Below are positions 32,892 through 40,963 of a stretch of 64,000 nucleotides of DNA, in pieces. The translations under genes were made by a program, and so were the position numbers. The DNA is from Dethiothermospora halolimnae. Lineage in GTDB: Bacteria; Bacillota; Clostridia; Tissierellales; VENL01. Each line of letters starts with the position of its first letter. The stretch's first letter is position 1. Under the pieces are notes generated by a model. That model saw only the letters and a program-made list of their open reading frames with translations. It ran no database searches and was not told where the DNA came from. The stretch is from positions 1 through 64,000 of the forward strand of contig NZ_JBAKFX010000003.1 in the NCBI RefSeq assembly GCF_037577855.1, given 5' to 3'.

Positions 32892-34223
32892 TTAAATAAA
32901 ATTTTTCTTAGCAACGTTTATAAAGTCTTCATTATTCTTTGTTCCCATAAGTCTATCTATAAGGAATTCGGTTACATCTGATGTGGATGAATTGCTTAAG
33001 GCCTTTCTGATTCTCCATATTGTTTCTAGTTCTTCTTGGGAAAGTAATAATTCTTCTCTTCTTGTACCTGATTTATTTATATCTATTGCAGGGAAGATTC
33101 TTTTCTCAGATAACTTCCTATCTAGATGTACCTCCATATTTCCTGTTCCTTTAAACTCTTCAAATATTACATCGTCCATTCTGCTTCCAGTTTCAACCAA
33201 AGCTGTAGCTAAAATAGTAAGACTGCCGCCACCTTCTATATTTCTAGCCGCACCAAAGAATCTTTTCGGTCTATGGAGGGCTCCTGGGTCTAAACCTCCT
33301 GATAGGGTTCTACCTGTTGGCGGTATAGTAAGGTTATATGCCCTTGCTAGTCTAGTAATACTATCTAGCAAAATAACAACATCTTTACCATGTTCAACTA
33401 GTCTTTTACCCCTTTCTAAAACCATCTCTGCAACTTTTATATGATGTTTTGGTAGTTCATCAAAGGTTGAATAAACAACATCAGCCTTTACAGACCTTTG
33501 CATATCGGTAACTTCCTCCGGTCTTTCATCTATTAGTAATATTATTATTTCCATCTCGGGATTATTTTTAGCTATACTATTAGCTATCTTTTTAAGAAGG
33601 ACAGTTTTACCAGCTTTAGGTGGGGATACTATCATACCTCTTTGACCCTTTCCAATGGGAGCGATTAAGTTGATTATTCTTGTGGATAATTCATTTGAAG
33701 AAGTTTCAACATTTATTCTATCATTAGGATAAATCGGTGTTAATTTATCAAAATCTCTTCTATTTACAGTGGTTTCTGGCTTTTTGTCATTAACCTTTTT
33801 TACATATAATAGTGCTTTATATTTTTCTCCAGATTTAGGTGGTCTAGTTATACCTGTTACTTTATCTCCAGTTCTTAAATTGAATCTCCTTATTTGGGAT
33901 GGAGATATGTATATATCATTATCACCGGATAAATAATTTCTACACCTCAAAAAACCATATCCATCTGAATGTTGTTCTAATATTCCTTCCGCCATGTTTA
34001 TATCATCACTTTGATTTATCTCTTCGCTTATTTTATCGGGCATACCATCTATATACATTTCCTTTTTATTATCTTTTTTATTATTTTTAGTTTTTTCTAA
34101 TCTATCTAAAATCTCATTGATAAGTTCTCCTTTTTTATATTTAGTAGGAGCCTTTATCTTAAGCTCTTTAGCGATTGTCCTTAATTGGACTAACTTCTTA
34201 TTATTCAAATACTCGCGGTCCAA
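32892..34223 (-). CDS. rho: Transcription termination factor Rho
   Basis: The 443-residue hexameric RNA-dependent ATPase has an N-terminal Rho_N helical domain (residues about 7-42), an RNA-binding cold-shock-like domain (GFLRCRNYLSGDNDIYISPS) and the ATPase with Walker A SPPKAGKTVLLKKI, Walker B VVILLDSITRLARAY and the Q/R loops. An insert of charged residues (about 45-75) joins the N-terminal domains. The start is TTG, set by GGAGGTGG 5 nt upstream. In the Bacillus order it follows glpX. Confidence 0.98.
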   Translation of the reverse strand: MDREYLNNKKLVQLRTIAKELKIKAPTKYKKGELINEILDRLEKTKNNKKDNKKEMYIDGMPDKISEEINQSDDINMAEGILEQHSDGYGFLRCRNYLSGDNDIYISPSQIRRFNLRTGDKVTGITRPPKSGEKYKALLYVKKVNDKKPETTVNRRDFDKLTPIYPNDRINVETSSNELSTRIINLIAPIGKGQRGMIVSPPKAGKTVLLKKIANSIAKNNPEMEIIILLIDERPEEVTDMQRSVKADVVYSTFDELPKHHIKVAEMVLERGKRLVEHGKDVVILLDSITRLARAYNLTIPPTGRTLSGGLDPGALHRPKRFFGAARNIEGGGSLTILATALVETGSRMDDVIFEEFKGTGNMEVHLDRKLSEKRIFPAIDINKSGTRREELLLSQEELETIWRIRKALSNSSTSDVTEFLIDRLMGTKNNEDFINVAKKNFI

Positions 34224-34417
34224 AATGCCACCTCCAAAATTTATATAACAAAGGTTTATAATCTATTTTTCCTTTAATTTGAAATTGTATTCGGAATTCT
34301 AAATATGAACTTCGACTGAATTCAAAGATATACATATGTAAGTATAATGAAGATAAAATAGACAAGATTATAGTCCCATCCTATCACTTTGTTTAAAAAA
34401 AGTCAACGGTTTAAAAT

Positions 34418-34562
34418 TTAAAGAATAGAGAATAGAGAATAAAGAATAGATATGGAAATTTTACTCCCGATGGTCGTAAAATTTGATTGTAATTAAAACA
34501 AAGTGGCCTATGGCCACTTTGTACCTTATCTATTCTTTATTCTCTATTCTTTATTCTTTGTT
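34418..34562. repeat. AGAATA-type palindromic element between glpX and rho
   Basis: AAAGAATAGAGAATAGAG end, TTTTACTCCC-GAT-GGTCGTAAAA, GTGGCC-TAT-GGCCAC (34499-34521), inverted CTATTCTTTATTCTC end, which meets the glpX stop codon. The stretch 34224-34417 holds only AT-rich sequence and half of a CTTCGACTGAATTC motif. Confidence 0.87.
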
Positions 34563-35534
34563 TTACTTAGCATATTCCGGTTTTTTGTCTAGTTTATGAA
34601 TGGCTTCAACAAATCTTATTGTTCCTGTTTCTGCCCTTGTTACCATTGAGTAGGTTTTTGCAGTATTGTTTTCGTGATATACTACACCTTTAAGTAGCTC
34701 TCCATCGGATATACCTGTTGCTGAGAAGAATATTTCATTTCCCTTTGCTAGGTCTTCCATAGTAAGAACTTTATTTGGATCCTCTAGGCCCATTTTCTTA
34801 CATCTTTCCCTTTCTTCATCGTTATATGGGTAAAGTCTTCCTTGGAATTCTCCTCCCATACATTTTAATGCAGCGGCTCCTATAACCCCCTCTGGAGCTC
34901 CTCCTATTCCCATTAGTATATCTACTCCTGAATGATCAAAGCATGTTGCTATAGCTGCAGCCACATCTCCATCACTAAATAGTTTTATTCTTGCTCCAGC
35001 TTTTCTAATTTTATCTATCAGCTCATCATGTCTAGGTCGGTCTATTATTGTAACTGTTAAATCGGATATATCTTTTTTTAGTGCCTTAGCAACAGCTTTT
35101 AGGTTTTCTTCAACCGGGGCATCGATGTCAATGCTTCCCCTAGCCTTAGGCCCTACAGCTATCTTATCCATATACATATCAGGTGCATGAAGTAGGCATC
35201 CCCTGGGCGCCATAGCCACAACAGCTATTGCATTTGGAAGTCCCTTTGCCACAGCAGTTGTTCCGTCAAGGGGGTCAACTGCTATATCAACTTTAATACT
35301 GCCCTCTAAAGCTTTACCAATTTCTTCTCCAATATATAACATTGGAGCCTCGTCCATTTCTCCTTCACCTATTACTACAGATCCATCTATATTTAAGGTT
35401 TCAAACATTTTCCTCATTCCATCTACAGCTGCTTGATCTGCAGCTATTTTATCTCCTCTACCTAGGTAACTGGCACTTGATAACGCAGCTGCCTCCGTTA
35501 CCCTTACTAGGTTTAAAGCAAGATTTCTATCCAT
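34563..35534 (-). CDS. glpX: Class II fructose-1,6-bisphosphatase
   Basis: The 323-residue GlpX-family phosphatase carries out the gluconeogenic hydrolysis of fructose-1,6-bisphosphate. It has the metal-site motifs VIGEGEMDEAPMLYIGE and VDPLDGTTAVAKG and the ILMGIGGAPEGVIGAAA segment. The ATG at 35534 (MDRNLAL) follows AAGGGGATG. With fba and tal it forms a sugar-phosphate cluster. Confidence 0.97.
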   Translation of the reverse strand: MDRNLALNLVRVTEAAALSSASYLGRGDKIAADQAAVDGMRKMFETLNIDGSVVIGEGEMDEAPMLYIGEEIGKALEGSIKVDIAVDPLDGTTAVAKGLPNAIAVVAMAPRGCLLHAPDMYMDKIAVGPKARGSIDIDAPVEENLKAVAKALKKDISDLTVTIIDRPRHDELIDKIRKAGARIKLFSDGDVAAAIATCFDHSGVDILMGIGGAPEGVIGAAALKCMGGEFQGRLYPYNDEERERCKKMGLEDPNKVLTMEDLAKGNEIFFSATGISDGELLKGVVYHENNTAKTYSMVTRAETGTIRFVEAIHKLDKKPEYAK

Positions 35535-35615
35535 GGAAACATCCCCTTCGTATTTTATTATCACAAATAGTATATTCTATTTAGTGTTAATTTGTCAATT
35601 AGCATAACGTAAAAA

Positions 35616-35734
35616 CAGATAATAAGGCATAGAGAATAAAGAATAGATATAGAGATTTTATTATAATTAAAACAAAGTGGCCTCTGGCCACTTTGCACCT
35701 TATCTATTCTTTATTCTTCATTCTCTATTCTTTA
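35616..35734. repeat. AGAATA-type palindromic element between tal and glpX
   Basis: AGAGAATAAAGAATAG end, a deleted TTTTA box (only the GATTTTATTATAATT remnant), GTGGCC-TCT-GGCCAC (35673-35695) and inverted CTATTCTTTATTCTTC end at the tal stop. Confidence 0.8.
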
Positions 35735-36376
35735 TTACTTAACCCCTTCCCAATCCTTTAGAAACTTTTCAATTCCTTTATCTGTCATTGGGTGATTTAG
35801 CATTTTTTCAAATACGTTGTATGGTACCGTTGCTATGTGGCTTCCTGCCTTTGCTGCCTTTAGGGCATGCATAGGGTGTCTTATACTTGCAGCTATTATT
35901 TCTGTTTCGATTCTGTGAATTGCAAATACCTCTACTATGTCTTTAACTATTTCCATACCTTCATTCGCTATATCATCCATTCGACCTATAAAAGGACTTA
36001 CATATGTAGCTCCTGCCCTTGCAGCAAGTAATGCTTGATTAGCAGAGAAAATAAGGGTTACATTGGTCTTTATACCATCATTATTTAGTATCTTTACTGC
36101 CTTTAGACCCTCTTTAGTCATCGGTATTTTTATTACTATGTTTGGATGTATCTTAGATAGCTCCCTAGCTTCCTTAATCATACCCTCTGACTCTAGAGAT
36201 ATTACCTCTGCGCTTATGGGTCCATCTACTATATCAGATATTTCTGCTATGACCTCTTTAAAATCTCTTCCTTCTTTAGCTATAAGGGATGGGTTTGTGG
36301 TCACACCACATATAACTCCCCAATCATTTACATCCCTTATTTCATCTACATTGGCAGTATCTATAAAAAGTTTCAT
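35735..36376 (-). CDS. tal: Transaldolase (small, FSA/TalC type)
   Basis: The 213-residue class I aldolase has the short-subunit TalC/YwjH form. KLFIDTANVDEIRD begins the barrel, GVTTNPSLIAKEG is the substrate region, and the Schiff-base lysine is in TNVTLIFSANQALLAARAG nearby KIPMT. It links glycolysis and the pentose phosphate pathway. It begins 5 bp after fba, so the two are translationally linked. Confidence 0.95.
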   Translation of the reverse strand: MKLFIDTANVDEIRDVNDWGVICGVTTNPSLIAKEGRDFKEVIAEISDIVDGPISAEVISLESEGMIKEARELSKIHPNIVIKIPMTKEGLKAVKILNNDGIKTNVTLIFSANQALLAARAGATYVSPFIGRMDDIANEGMEIVKDIVEVFAIHRIETEIIAASIRHPMHALKAAKAGSHIATVPYNVFEKMLNHPMTDKGIEKFLKDWEGVK

Positions 36377-36381
36377 TTATA

Positions 36382-37239
36382 TTACCTCCAAGCTTTCCCT
36401 GCTGATCCGAACATTCTCATTTTATCAGCTATTATATTTTTAGCAGCTTCTCTACCTGGTCCTAATAACTTTCTTGGGTCATAAATATCTGGATTTTCAT
36501 TGGCAAACTTTCTAACTGCTTCATTAAAGGACATTCTTATATCTGTATCAATATTTATTTTATTAATGCCACGCTCTACAGCTTTTTTAATACTTTCCTC
36601 TGGTACCCCAGATGAACCATGTAATACTAGAGGTATATTTAATCTTTCTTTAATAGTTGTTATTCTGTCAAAGTCTAATTTAGGCTCTCCTTTATATGGG
36701 CCATGGGCAGTACCAACTGCTATTGCCAAGGAATCTAAACCAGTTTCTTTAACTAACTTTTCTGCTTCATCGGGATCTGTAAATGTTGCTTCCTTTTCAT
36801 CAACAGTGATATCATCTTCTGTACCACCTATTTTACCTATTTCAGCTTCAACGGATACTCCCGCTGCATGGGCTATTCCTACTATATTTTTAGTTATCTC
36901 TATATTTTTATCCAGTTCATGCTTTGATGCATCTATCATTACTGATGTAAATCCATTTCTTATACACATTATTATTTGTTCAAAATTTGTACCATGGTCA
37001 AGATGAAGGGCTACAGGAACCTTTGCCTTTTCTGCAGCTACCTTAACCATAGCAGATATGTACTCAACCCCAGCATATTTAAGGGCTCCCTGACTAGCTT
37101 GCATAATAACTGGGGAGTTAGTCTCCTCTGCAGCATTAATTATAGCCTGAACTATCTCCATATTATTAACATTAAAAGCTCCAACCGCATACCCATGCTC
37201 ATGGGCATGATCAAGTATTTCTTTACCTGTTACTAACAT
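36382..37239 (-). CDS. fba: Class II fructose-bisphosphate aldolase
   Basis: The 285-residue zinc aldolase has the metal ligands in PVALHLDHGTNFE (His-Asp-His region) and in the GTAHGPYKGEPKLDF and LVLHGSSGVPEE segments. Strong AAGGAGG precedes the start. Its order, fba then tal, is that of Bacillus, where spo0F comes directly before fba; here four genes intervene. Confidence 0.97.
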   Translation of the reverse strand: MLVTGKEILDHAHEHGYAVGAFNVNNMEIVQAIINAAEETNSPVIMQASQGALKYAGVEYISAMVKVAAEKAKVPVALHLDHGTNFEQIIMCIRNGFTSVMIDASKHELDKNIEITKNIVGIAHAAGVSVEAEIGKIGGTEDDITVDEKEATFTDPDEAEKLVKETGLDSLAIAVGTAHGPYKGEPKLDFDRITTIKERLNIPLVLHGSSGVPEESIKKAVERGINKINIDTDIRMSFNEAVRKFANENPDIYDPRKLLGPGREAAKNIIADKMRMFGSAGKAWR

Positions 37240-37332
37240 TAAAATACTCCTCCTTTTTTGTTTGTATTTATATTATACTTTTTTATTCTTTTATATATAT
37301 ATTATAACATAATTGTTTATATGTGACACCCT

Positions 37333-37605
37333 TAATAGTTAATAGTTAATAAAATCAGCAAGCTGATTTTTCCGCCACCTGATGGGGCGTTTATTAAATT
37401 GACAATTGACAATTGACAGTGGACAATTAAAGGTGCAAATCGGCTGAAGCCGATTTGAATATAATATTTTATGACCGTAGGGAGTAAAATCACCTTAAAT
37501 TGTCAATTATCAATTGTCAATTGTCAATTATTTTTTACCGTAACTTCCGAATAAATTCGTAACTACTTTTGTTTTGACTATTATCTGTTATCTATTAACT
37601 ATTAA
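37333..37605. repeat. TTGACAATT- and TTAATAG-type elements upstream of fba
   Basis: AATAGTTAATAGTTAATAAA, a complete element with TTGACAATTGACAATTGAC end (about 37400), AAATCGGCTGAAGCCGATTT (about 37437-37456), TTTTATGACC-GTA-GGGAGTAAAA and inverted CAATTGTCAATTGTCAA end, then CTATTAACTATTAACTAG which contains the stop codon of the next gene. Confidence 0.85.
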
Positions 37606-38253
37606 CTAGTCCCTAAAGTTTATAGCATCTATACAGCCAAAGGAATTTTTGTGCATAGTTATTCCTTCTTTATCCATTATATTATGTAAATCTGTTTCAT
37701 TTTCAGCATATATTACTTGTATACTATTACAATTTGAACAGTTAAGTTCTACTCTATCGGGAAATAGGTTTATATCTATATCACCTATACCACAATCACA
37801 ATATATTTTTTCTTCCATTTCTAGTTTTCTTACTATATTTATAACCCTCATCATTGTCTCTGGATTGTTGAAATAGTCATAAAAGCCTAGCTCGTTAATA
37901 GTTAAATTAGAGTCTTCTTTATGATCTTGTACTATTGTATTTATATTATCATGTTTTCCTATAAACAATATTTCCATTCCTGTTTCTGGACATTTACATA
38001 TTTTTCTATCTGAAATTAGTTCCTTAAGTGAATATCTAAAAATATGGGTGTCTTGACATGCAAAGCAAGGAACTTCTATGCTGAAGGATTTAAAATCTAC
38101 TGTTTTTATAGTAGCATTATGCTGCTTACACTTGTTACAATATAGTTTAAGCCCCTTACCTTTTCTTATATCAAATAGGGACATCTTCTGTACTTTGACT
38201 TTCCCGCATATCTCACATTTAACAGCAAAAGCTACATCGCTACGAATAAACAC
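37606..38253 (-). CDS. Zinc-ribbon protein of unknown function
   Basis: The 215-residue protein is not a recognised enzyme. It has four cysteine pairs: CEICG (about 13-17), CNKC (about 39-42), CFAC (about 63-66) with a second pair near KICKCPE (about 84-86), and CDCG/CSNC (about 153-174), which suggests three zinc ribbons with little else. It probably binds nucleic acid or protein, an inference from the fold only. A GTG start is set by GGAGGTGG. The TAG stop is inside a TTAATAG repeat end. Confidence 0.7.
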   Translation of the reverse strand: MFIRSDVAFAVKCEICGKVKVQKMSLFDIRKGKGLKLYCNKCKQHNATIKTVDFKSFSIEVPCFACQDTHIFRYSLKELISDRKICKCPETGMEILFIGKHDNINTIVQDHKEDSNLTINELGFYDYFNNPETMMRVINIVRKLEMEEKIYCDCGIGDIDINLFPDRVELNCSNCNSIQVIYAENETDLHNIMDKEGITMHKNSFGCIDAINFRD

Positions 38254-38366
38254 CCTTCCACCTCCTTATATATTTTAATTCTTCAACGGGATAGAAAATC
38301 CTTCTTTATTTATATAAATATCCATATGAAATTTGTCAAAGAATAAAAAATATATTGTCACATATT

Positions 38367-38409
38367 GAAAAATAAAGCCTACTGTCAATATATTTTGTAG
38401 ACAGTAGGC
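38367..38409 (-). terminator. Terminator downstream of kce
   Basis: GCCTACTGTC (38377-38386) pairs exactly with GACAGTAGGC (38400-38409), with T-rich TTTATTTTT following on the minus strand. It lies about 150 bp after the kce stop. Confidence 0.8.
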
Positions 38410-38439
38410 CTGTTAATTTTTCTTAATATCTATTAGGAC

Positions 38440-38552
38440 AAGGCCCCCATAGGGCATTAAAATAGGCCCGAATATATTCAGGCCTTGCATGAAACTGTGG
38501 GATTACGAATCCCCCAGTAACGGTTGTTGGGGATTCGTAATCCCACAACTGA
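38440..38552. repeat. Palindromic modules at the kce 3' end
   Basis: AGGCCCGAATATATTCAGGCCT box (about 38464-38485), CTGTGGGATTACGAATCCCC and the inverted copy GGGGATTCGTAATCCCACA (about 38493-38548). The two GGATT boxes are in opposite orientation and flank TAACGGTTG. Confidence 0.78.
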
Positions 38553-38559
38553 CTTTACT

Positions 38560-39375
38560 TTATTTTTTAATCCCTAATATTTTCCTTGCTTCTTCTGGGG
38601 TTGCTACTTCTCTCCCCAACTCTTCTGCAAGTCTTGATATTCTTTCTACCAGTTGGGCATTAGACTTGGCTAATTCACCTTTTTTATAATATATATTGTC
38701 TTCAAATCCTACCCTTACATGACCACCTAACATTATTGCTGTTGTAGCAAGGGGTAATTCATATCTACCTATTCCTGCCACTGTCCATGTGGAACCTTCT
38801 GGAATGCTTTCCACCATATATAATAAATCTCTAATCTCTCCTGTTATGGCCCCTGGAACACCCATAACAAAGTCAAAGTGAATTGGGGCATCAACTAAGC
38901 CCTTTTTAACTAATCTTTTAGCATTATTAATCATACCCCTTTCAAAAACTTCTATTTCAGGCTTTACTCCCATTGTTTTCATTTCTGTAGCAAATTCATC
39001 TATATATTCTTGGGAATTCATAAATACATCTGGTCCAAAATTACATGTACCGCAACTAAGGGTTGCCATCTCTGGACTTAACTTTACCGGTTGTAGTCTT
39101 TCCTCTGGGGTATGCCAAGTGGCTCCCCCTGTTGATGGTTGAAATATAACTGGACACTTTTCTTCAATTTTTTCTTTTATCTCTTTATAAACTTCATAAT
39201 CTTGAGTTGGATTTCCATCTTTATCTCTAGCATGTACATGTACTATAGATGCTCCCGCTTTATAAGCCTCATAGGCAGCCTCTGCAATCTCCTCCGGTGA
39301 TAATGGAAGATTAGGCTGTTGCTCTCTAGTTACCTCTGCCCCAGTAAGGGCAGCAGTTATTATTAGTTTTTCCAT
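38560..39375 (-). CDS. kce: 3-keto-5-aminohexanoate cleavage enzyme (BKACE family)
   Basis: The 271-residue zinc enzyme converts 3-keto-5-aminohexanoate and acetyl-CoA to acetoacetate and 3-aminobutyryl-CoA in lysine fermentation. Zinc ligands H46 and H48 are in SIVHVHARDKDG, E14 in TGAEVTRE, and the C-terminal ligand in VRVGFEDNIYY. BKACE members differ in substrate; kal two genes upstream supports the lysine pathway. It is separated from kal by about 520 bp of repeats, so the two may be transcribed separately. Confidence 0.92.
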   Translation of the reverse strand: MEKLIITAALTGAEVTREQQPNLPLSPEEIAEAAYEAYKAGASIVHVHARDKDGNPTQDYEVYKEIKEKIEEKCPVIFQPSTGGATWHTPEERLQPVKLSPEMATLSCGTCNFGPDVFMNSQEYIDEFATEMKTMGVKPEIEVFERGMINNAKRLVKKGLVDAPIHFDFVMGVPGAITGEIRDLLYMVESIPEGSTWTVAGIGRYELPLATTAIMLGGHVRVGFEDNIYYKKGELAKSNAQLVERISRLAEELGREVATPEEARKILGIKK

Positions 39376-39398
39376 TGTTAGTGATCCCCCTTCTTTTA

Positions 39399-39897
39399 TT
39401 TAAAGAATAGATAATAAAGAATAGAGAATAGATATCGTCCAAAATAGCCTTAGGCCACTTTGTTTTTATTTAATTTATAACTTCGACTTCAGTCGAAGGT
39501 TTCATTATTTATTCTTTATTCTCTATTCTTCATTCTTTATTTTTATATTTCGTCTTTTTTATTTATCATATTTAAATAATTACCGACATATTTCCCAGGA
39601 AATTTTCCTATTATTCTTATTTCTTATTTGTTTTATGCTATATAACTTTTATTTCATAAAGTACTGGAGAATAAATTCCTCTACATTTCAGACCAGTATT
39701 TTATGATCATCCATCCGGACAGGGCATGCCCTGTCCCTACTTTTTTACAGAATAAAGAATATAGAATAGATGCGGTGCAAAGTGGCCTAAGACCACTTTG
39801 TTTTTATTTAATTAAATTTTATGACCATAGGGAGTAAAATCTCCTTATTTATTCTTTATTCTCTATTCTTTATTCTTTGCTTTTATATTGCTTCTTT
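39399..39897. repeat. Two palindromic elements between kce and kal
   Basis: No gene seen. First element 39399-39545: decayed TAGCC-TTA-GGCCAC (39440-39462), CTTCGACTTCAGTCGAAG (about 39481-39498), TATTC arms. Between them GGACAGGGCATGCCCTGTCC (about 39717-39736). Second element 39745-39890: GTGGCC-TAA-GACCAC (39778-39800), TTTTATGACC-ATA-GGGAGTAAAA and TATTCTTTATTC end. Confidence 0.83.
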
Positions 39898-40284
39898 CTA
39901 CTTTCCTCTTTGCTTCCCCTTCGGTACAACACAAGTCCCTACAGCTTTACATACCACTATAGGTTCTTCTAGAACGTCACATGCTGAATCGTTTATATCG
40001 GGTCTTGGCTTTATTACTTTTCTTGCTTCAAACTTCATCTTTCTCGATGAGTTCCCCTTTTTTATGATTTCCCCTTCGGCTTCTATGTAATCTCCTGCAT
40101 ATACAGGGGCAGTAAACTCTACACTTTCATAACCTGCAAAAAGACCTTCATCTCCATCATTTCTTATAAGTAACTCAGTTGCAACATCTCCAAATAGTTG
40201 TAGCATTTTTGCACCATCTACTAAATTTCCCCCATAGTGGGCATCATGCATACTCATCCTCATTCTTATAACAACTTTCTCCAT
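39898..40284 (-). CDS. kal: 3-aminobutyryl-CoA ammonia-lyase (hot-dog fold)
   Basis: The 128-residue single-domain hot-dog protein resembles Kal, which removes ammonia from 3-aminobutyryl-CoA to give crotonyl-CoA. The family pattern HDAHYGGNLVDGAKMLQLFG, with FTAPVYAGDYIEAEGEI after it, is clear. A related thioesterase role cannot be fully excluded from sequence alone, but kce next to it makes Kal the best call. Strong GGGAGG upstream. Confidence 0.9.
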   Translation of the reverse strand: MEKVVIRMRMSMHDAHYGGNLVDGAKMLQLFGDVATELLIRNDGDEGLFAGYESVEFTAPVYAGDYIEAEGEIIKKGNSSRKMKFEARKVIKPRPDINDSACDVLEEPIVVCKAVGTCVVPKGKQRGK

Positions 40285-40303
40285 AATATGACCTCCCTTT
40301 TCA

Positions 40304-40400
40304 TTTAAAGAAGAAAGAAGAAAGAAGAAATTATGGTTATTTTACTCCCTACGGTCGTAAAATTTCATTATCTATTCTTCATTCTTTATTCTTTATATCT
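40304..40400. repeat. Element with AAGAAGAAAG-type end
   Basis: AAAGAAGAAAGAAGAAAG end, TTTTACTCCC-TAC-GGTCGTAAAA (about 40338-40361), and CTATTCTTCATTC end. It has no GTGGCC box. Confidence 0.78.
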
Positions 40401-40436
40401 CTTCTTTATTTTCCCCTTCATTATACTAGATTTCTC

Positions 40437-40468
40437 AAAAAAAAGAAAGGTCACAGGAATCTGCGACC
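40437..40468 (-). terminator. Terminator of spo0F
   Basis: GGTC-CAG-loop-CTG-GACC hairpin (40449-40468, one mismatch) followed by T8 on the minus strand. Confidence 0.85.
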
Positions 40469-40494
40469 TATTATAGCATCTAGTTTTATAAATT

Positions 40495-40854
40495 CTAGTA
40501 CAAAATTTCTTTTACCTTTGACCTTATATCATTTACATCAAAGGGTTTATTAATTATCATATGGGGCTTTAATTTCTCCACCCTCTTTAAGGATTCATCA
40601 TCATTATATCCTGTCATAACTATTGTTTTTATGTTTGAATTAATACTATTTATGGTTCCTAATACATCTGCCCCGTTCATATCCCCCAGTTTAACGTCTA
40701 GTAATACAACATCTGGTTGAAAGTCTTTAACCAAATTTATAGCCTTACTTCCTGAATCGGCCATAACTACTTCATATTCATCTTTAAAAATTTCATTTAA
40801 TAGAATCCTTATACCAAGTTGATCATCAACACAGATCATTTTGTATTCTTTCAC
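40495..40854 (-). CDS. spo0F: Spo0F-like single-domain response regulator
   Basis: The 119-residue receiver domain has no output domain. The acidic pocket D10/D11, phospho-acceptor D53 (VLLDVKLGD), T81 and K103 are all present. Two stretches match Spo0F specifically: DDQLGIRILLNEIF near the N-terminus and NKPFDVNDIRSKVKEIL at the end. Spo0F carries phosphate from kinases to Spo0B in the Bacillus sporulation phosphorelay. It is still near fba and glpX, as in Bacillus. GTG start with GGGTGAAAAG. Whether a Spo0B partner exists is not visible here. Confidence 0.82.
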   Translation of the reverse strand: MKEYKMICVDDQLGIRILLNEIFKDEYEVVMADSGSKAINLVKDFQPDVVLLDVKLGDMNGADVLGTINSINSNIKTIVMTGYNDDESLKRVEKLKPHMIINKPFDVNDIRSKVKEILY

Positions 40855-40902
40855 AACTTTTCACCCACTCGTAGTAATATATTAATTTAAATTCACAATT
40901 AT

Positions 40903-40930
40903 ATTATACACTATTGGGATATTTTTTCAA
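40903..40930 (-). promoter_or_regulatory. Sigma-A promoter of spo0F
   Basis: TTGAAA (40930-40925), 16-nt spacer and TATAAT (40908-40903) on the minus strand, about 50 nt before the start codon. No Spo0A box was recognised beside it. Confidence 0.65.
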
Positions 40931-40963
40931 CAGAACAAACGTTTTTGAATAAAATGATAATTT

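Noticed and set aside
130..39800. All GTGGCC hairpins as ordinary rho-independent terminators
   Set aside because: Some have a T-run only on the strand opposite to the upstream gene (for example 4594-4616), and related elements sit inside operons, so a terminator role fits only some copies.
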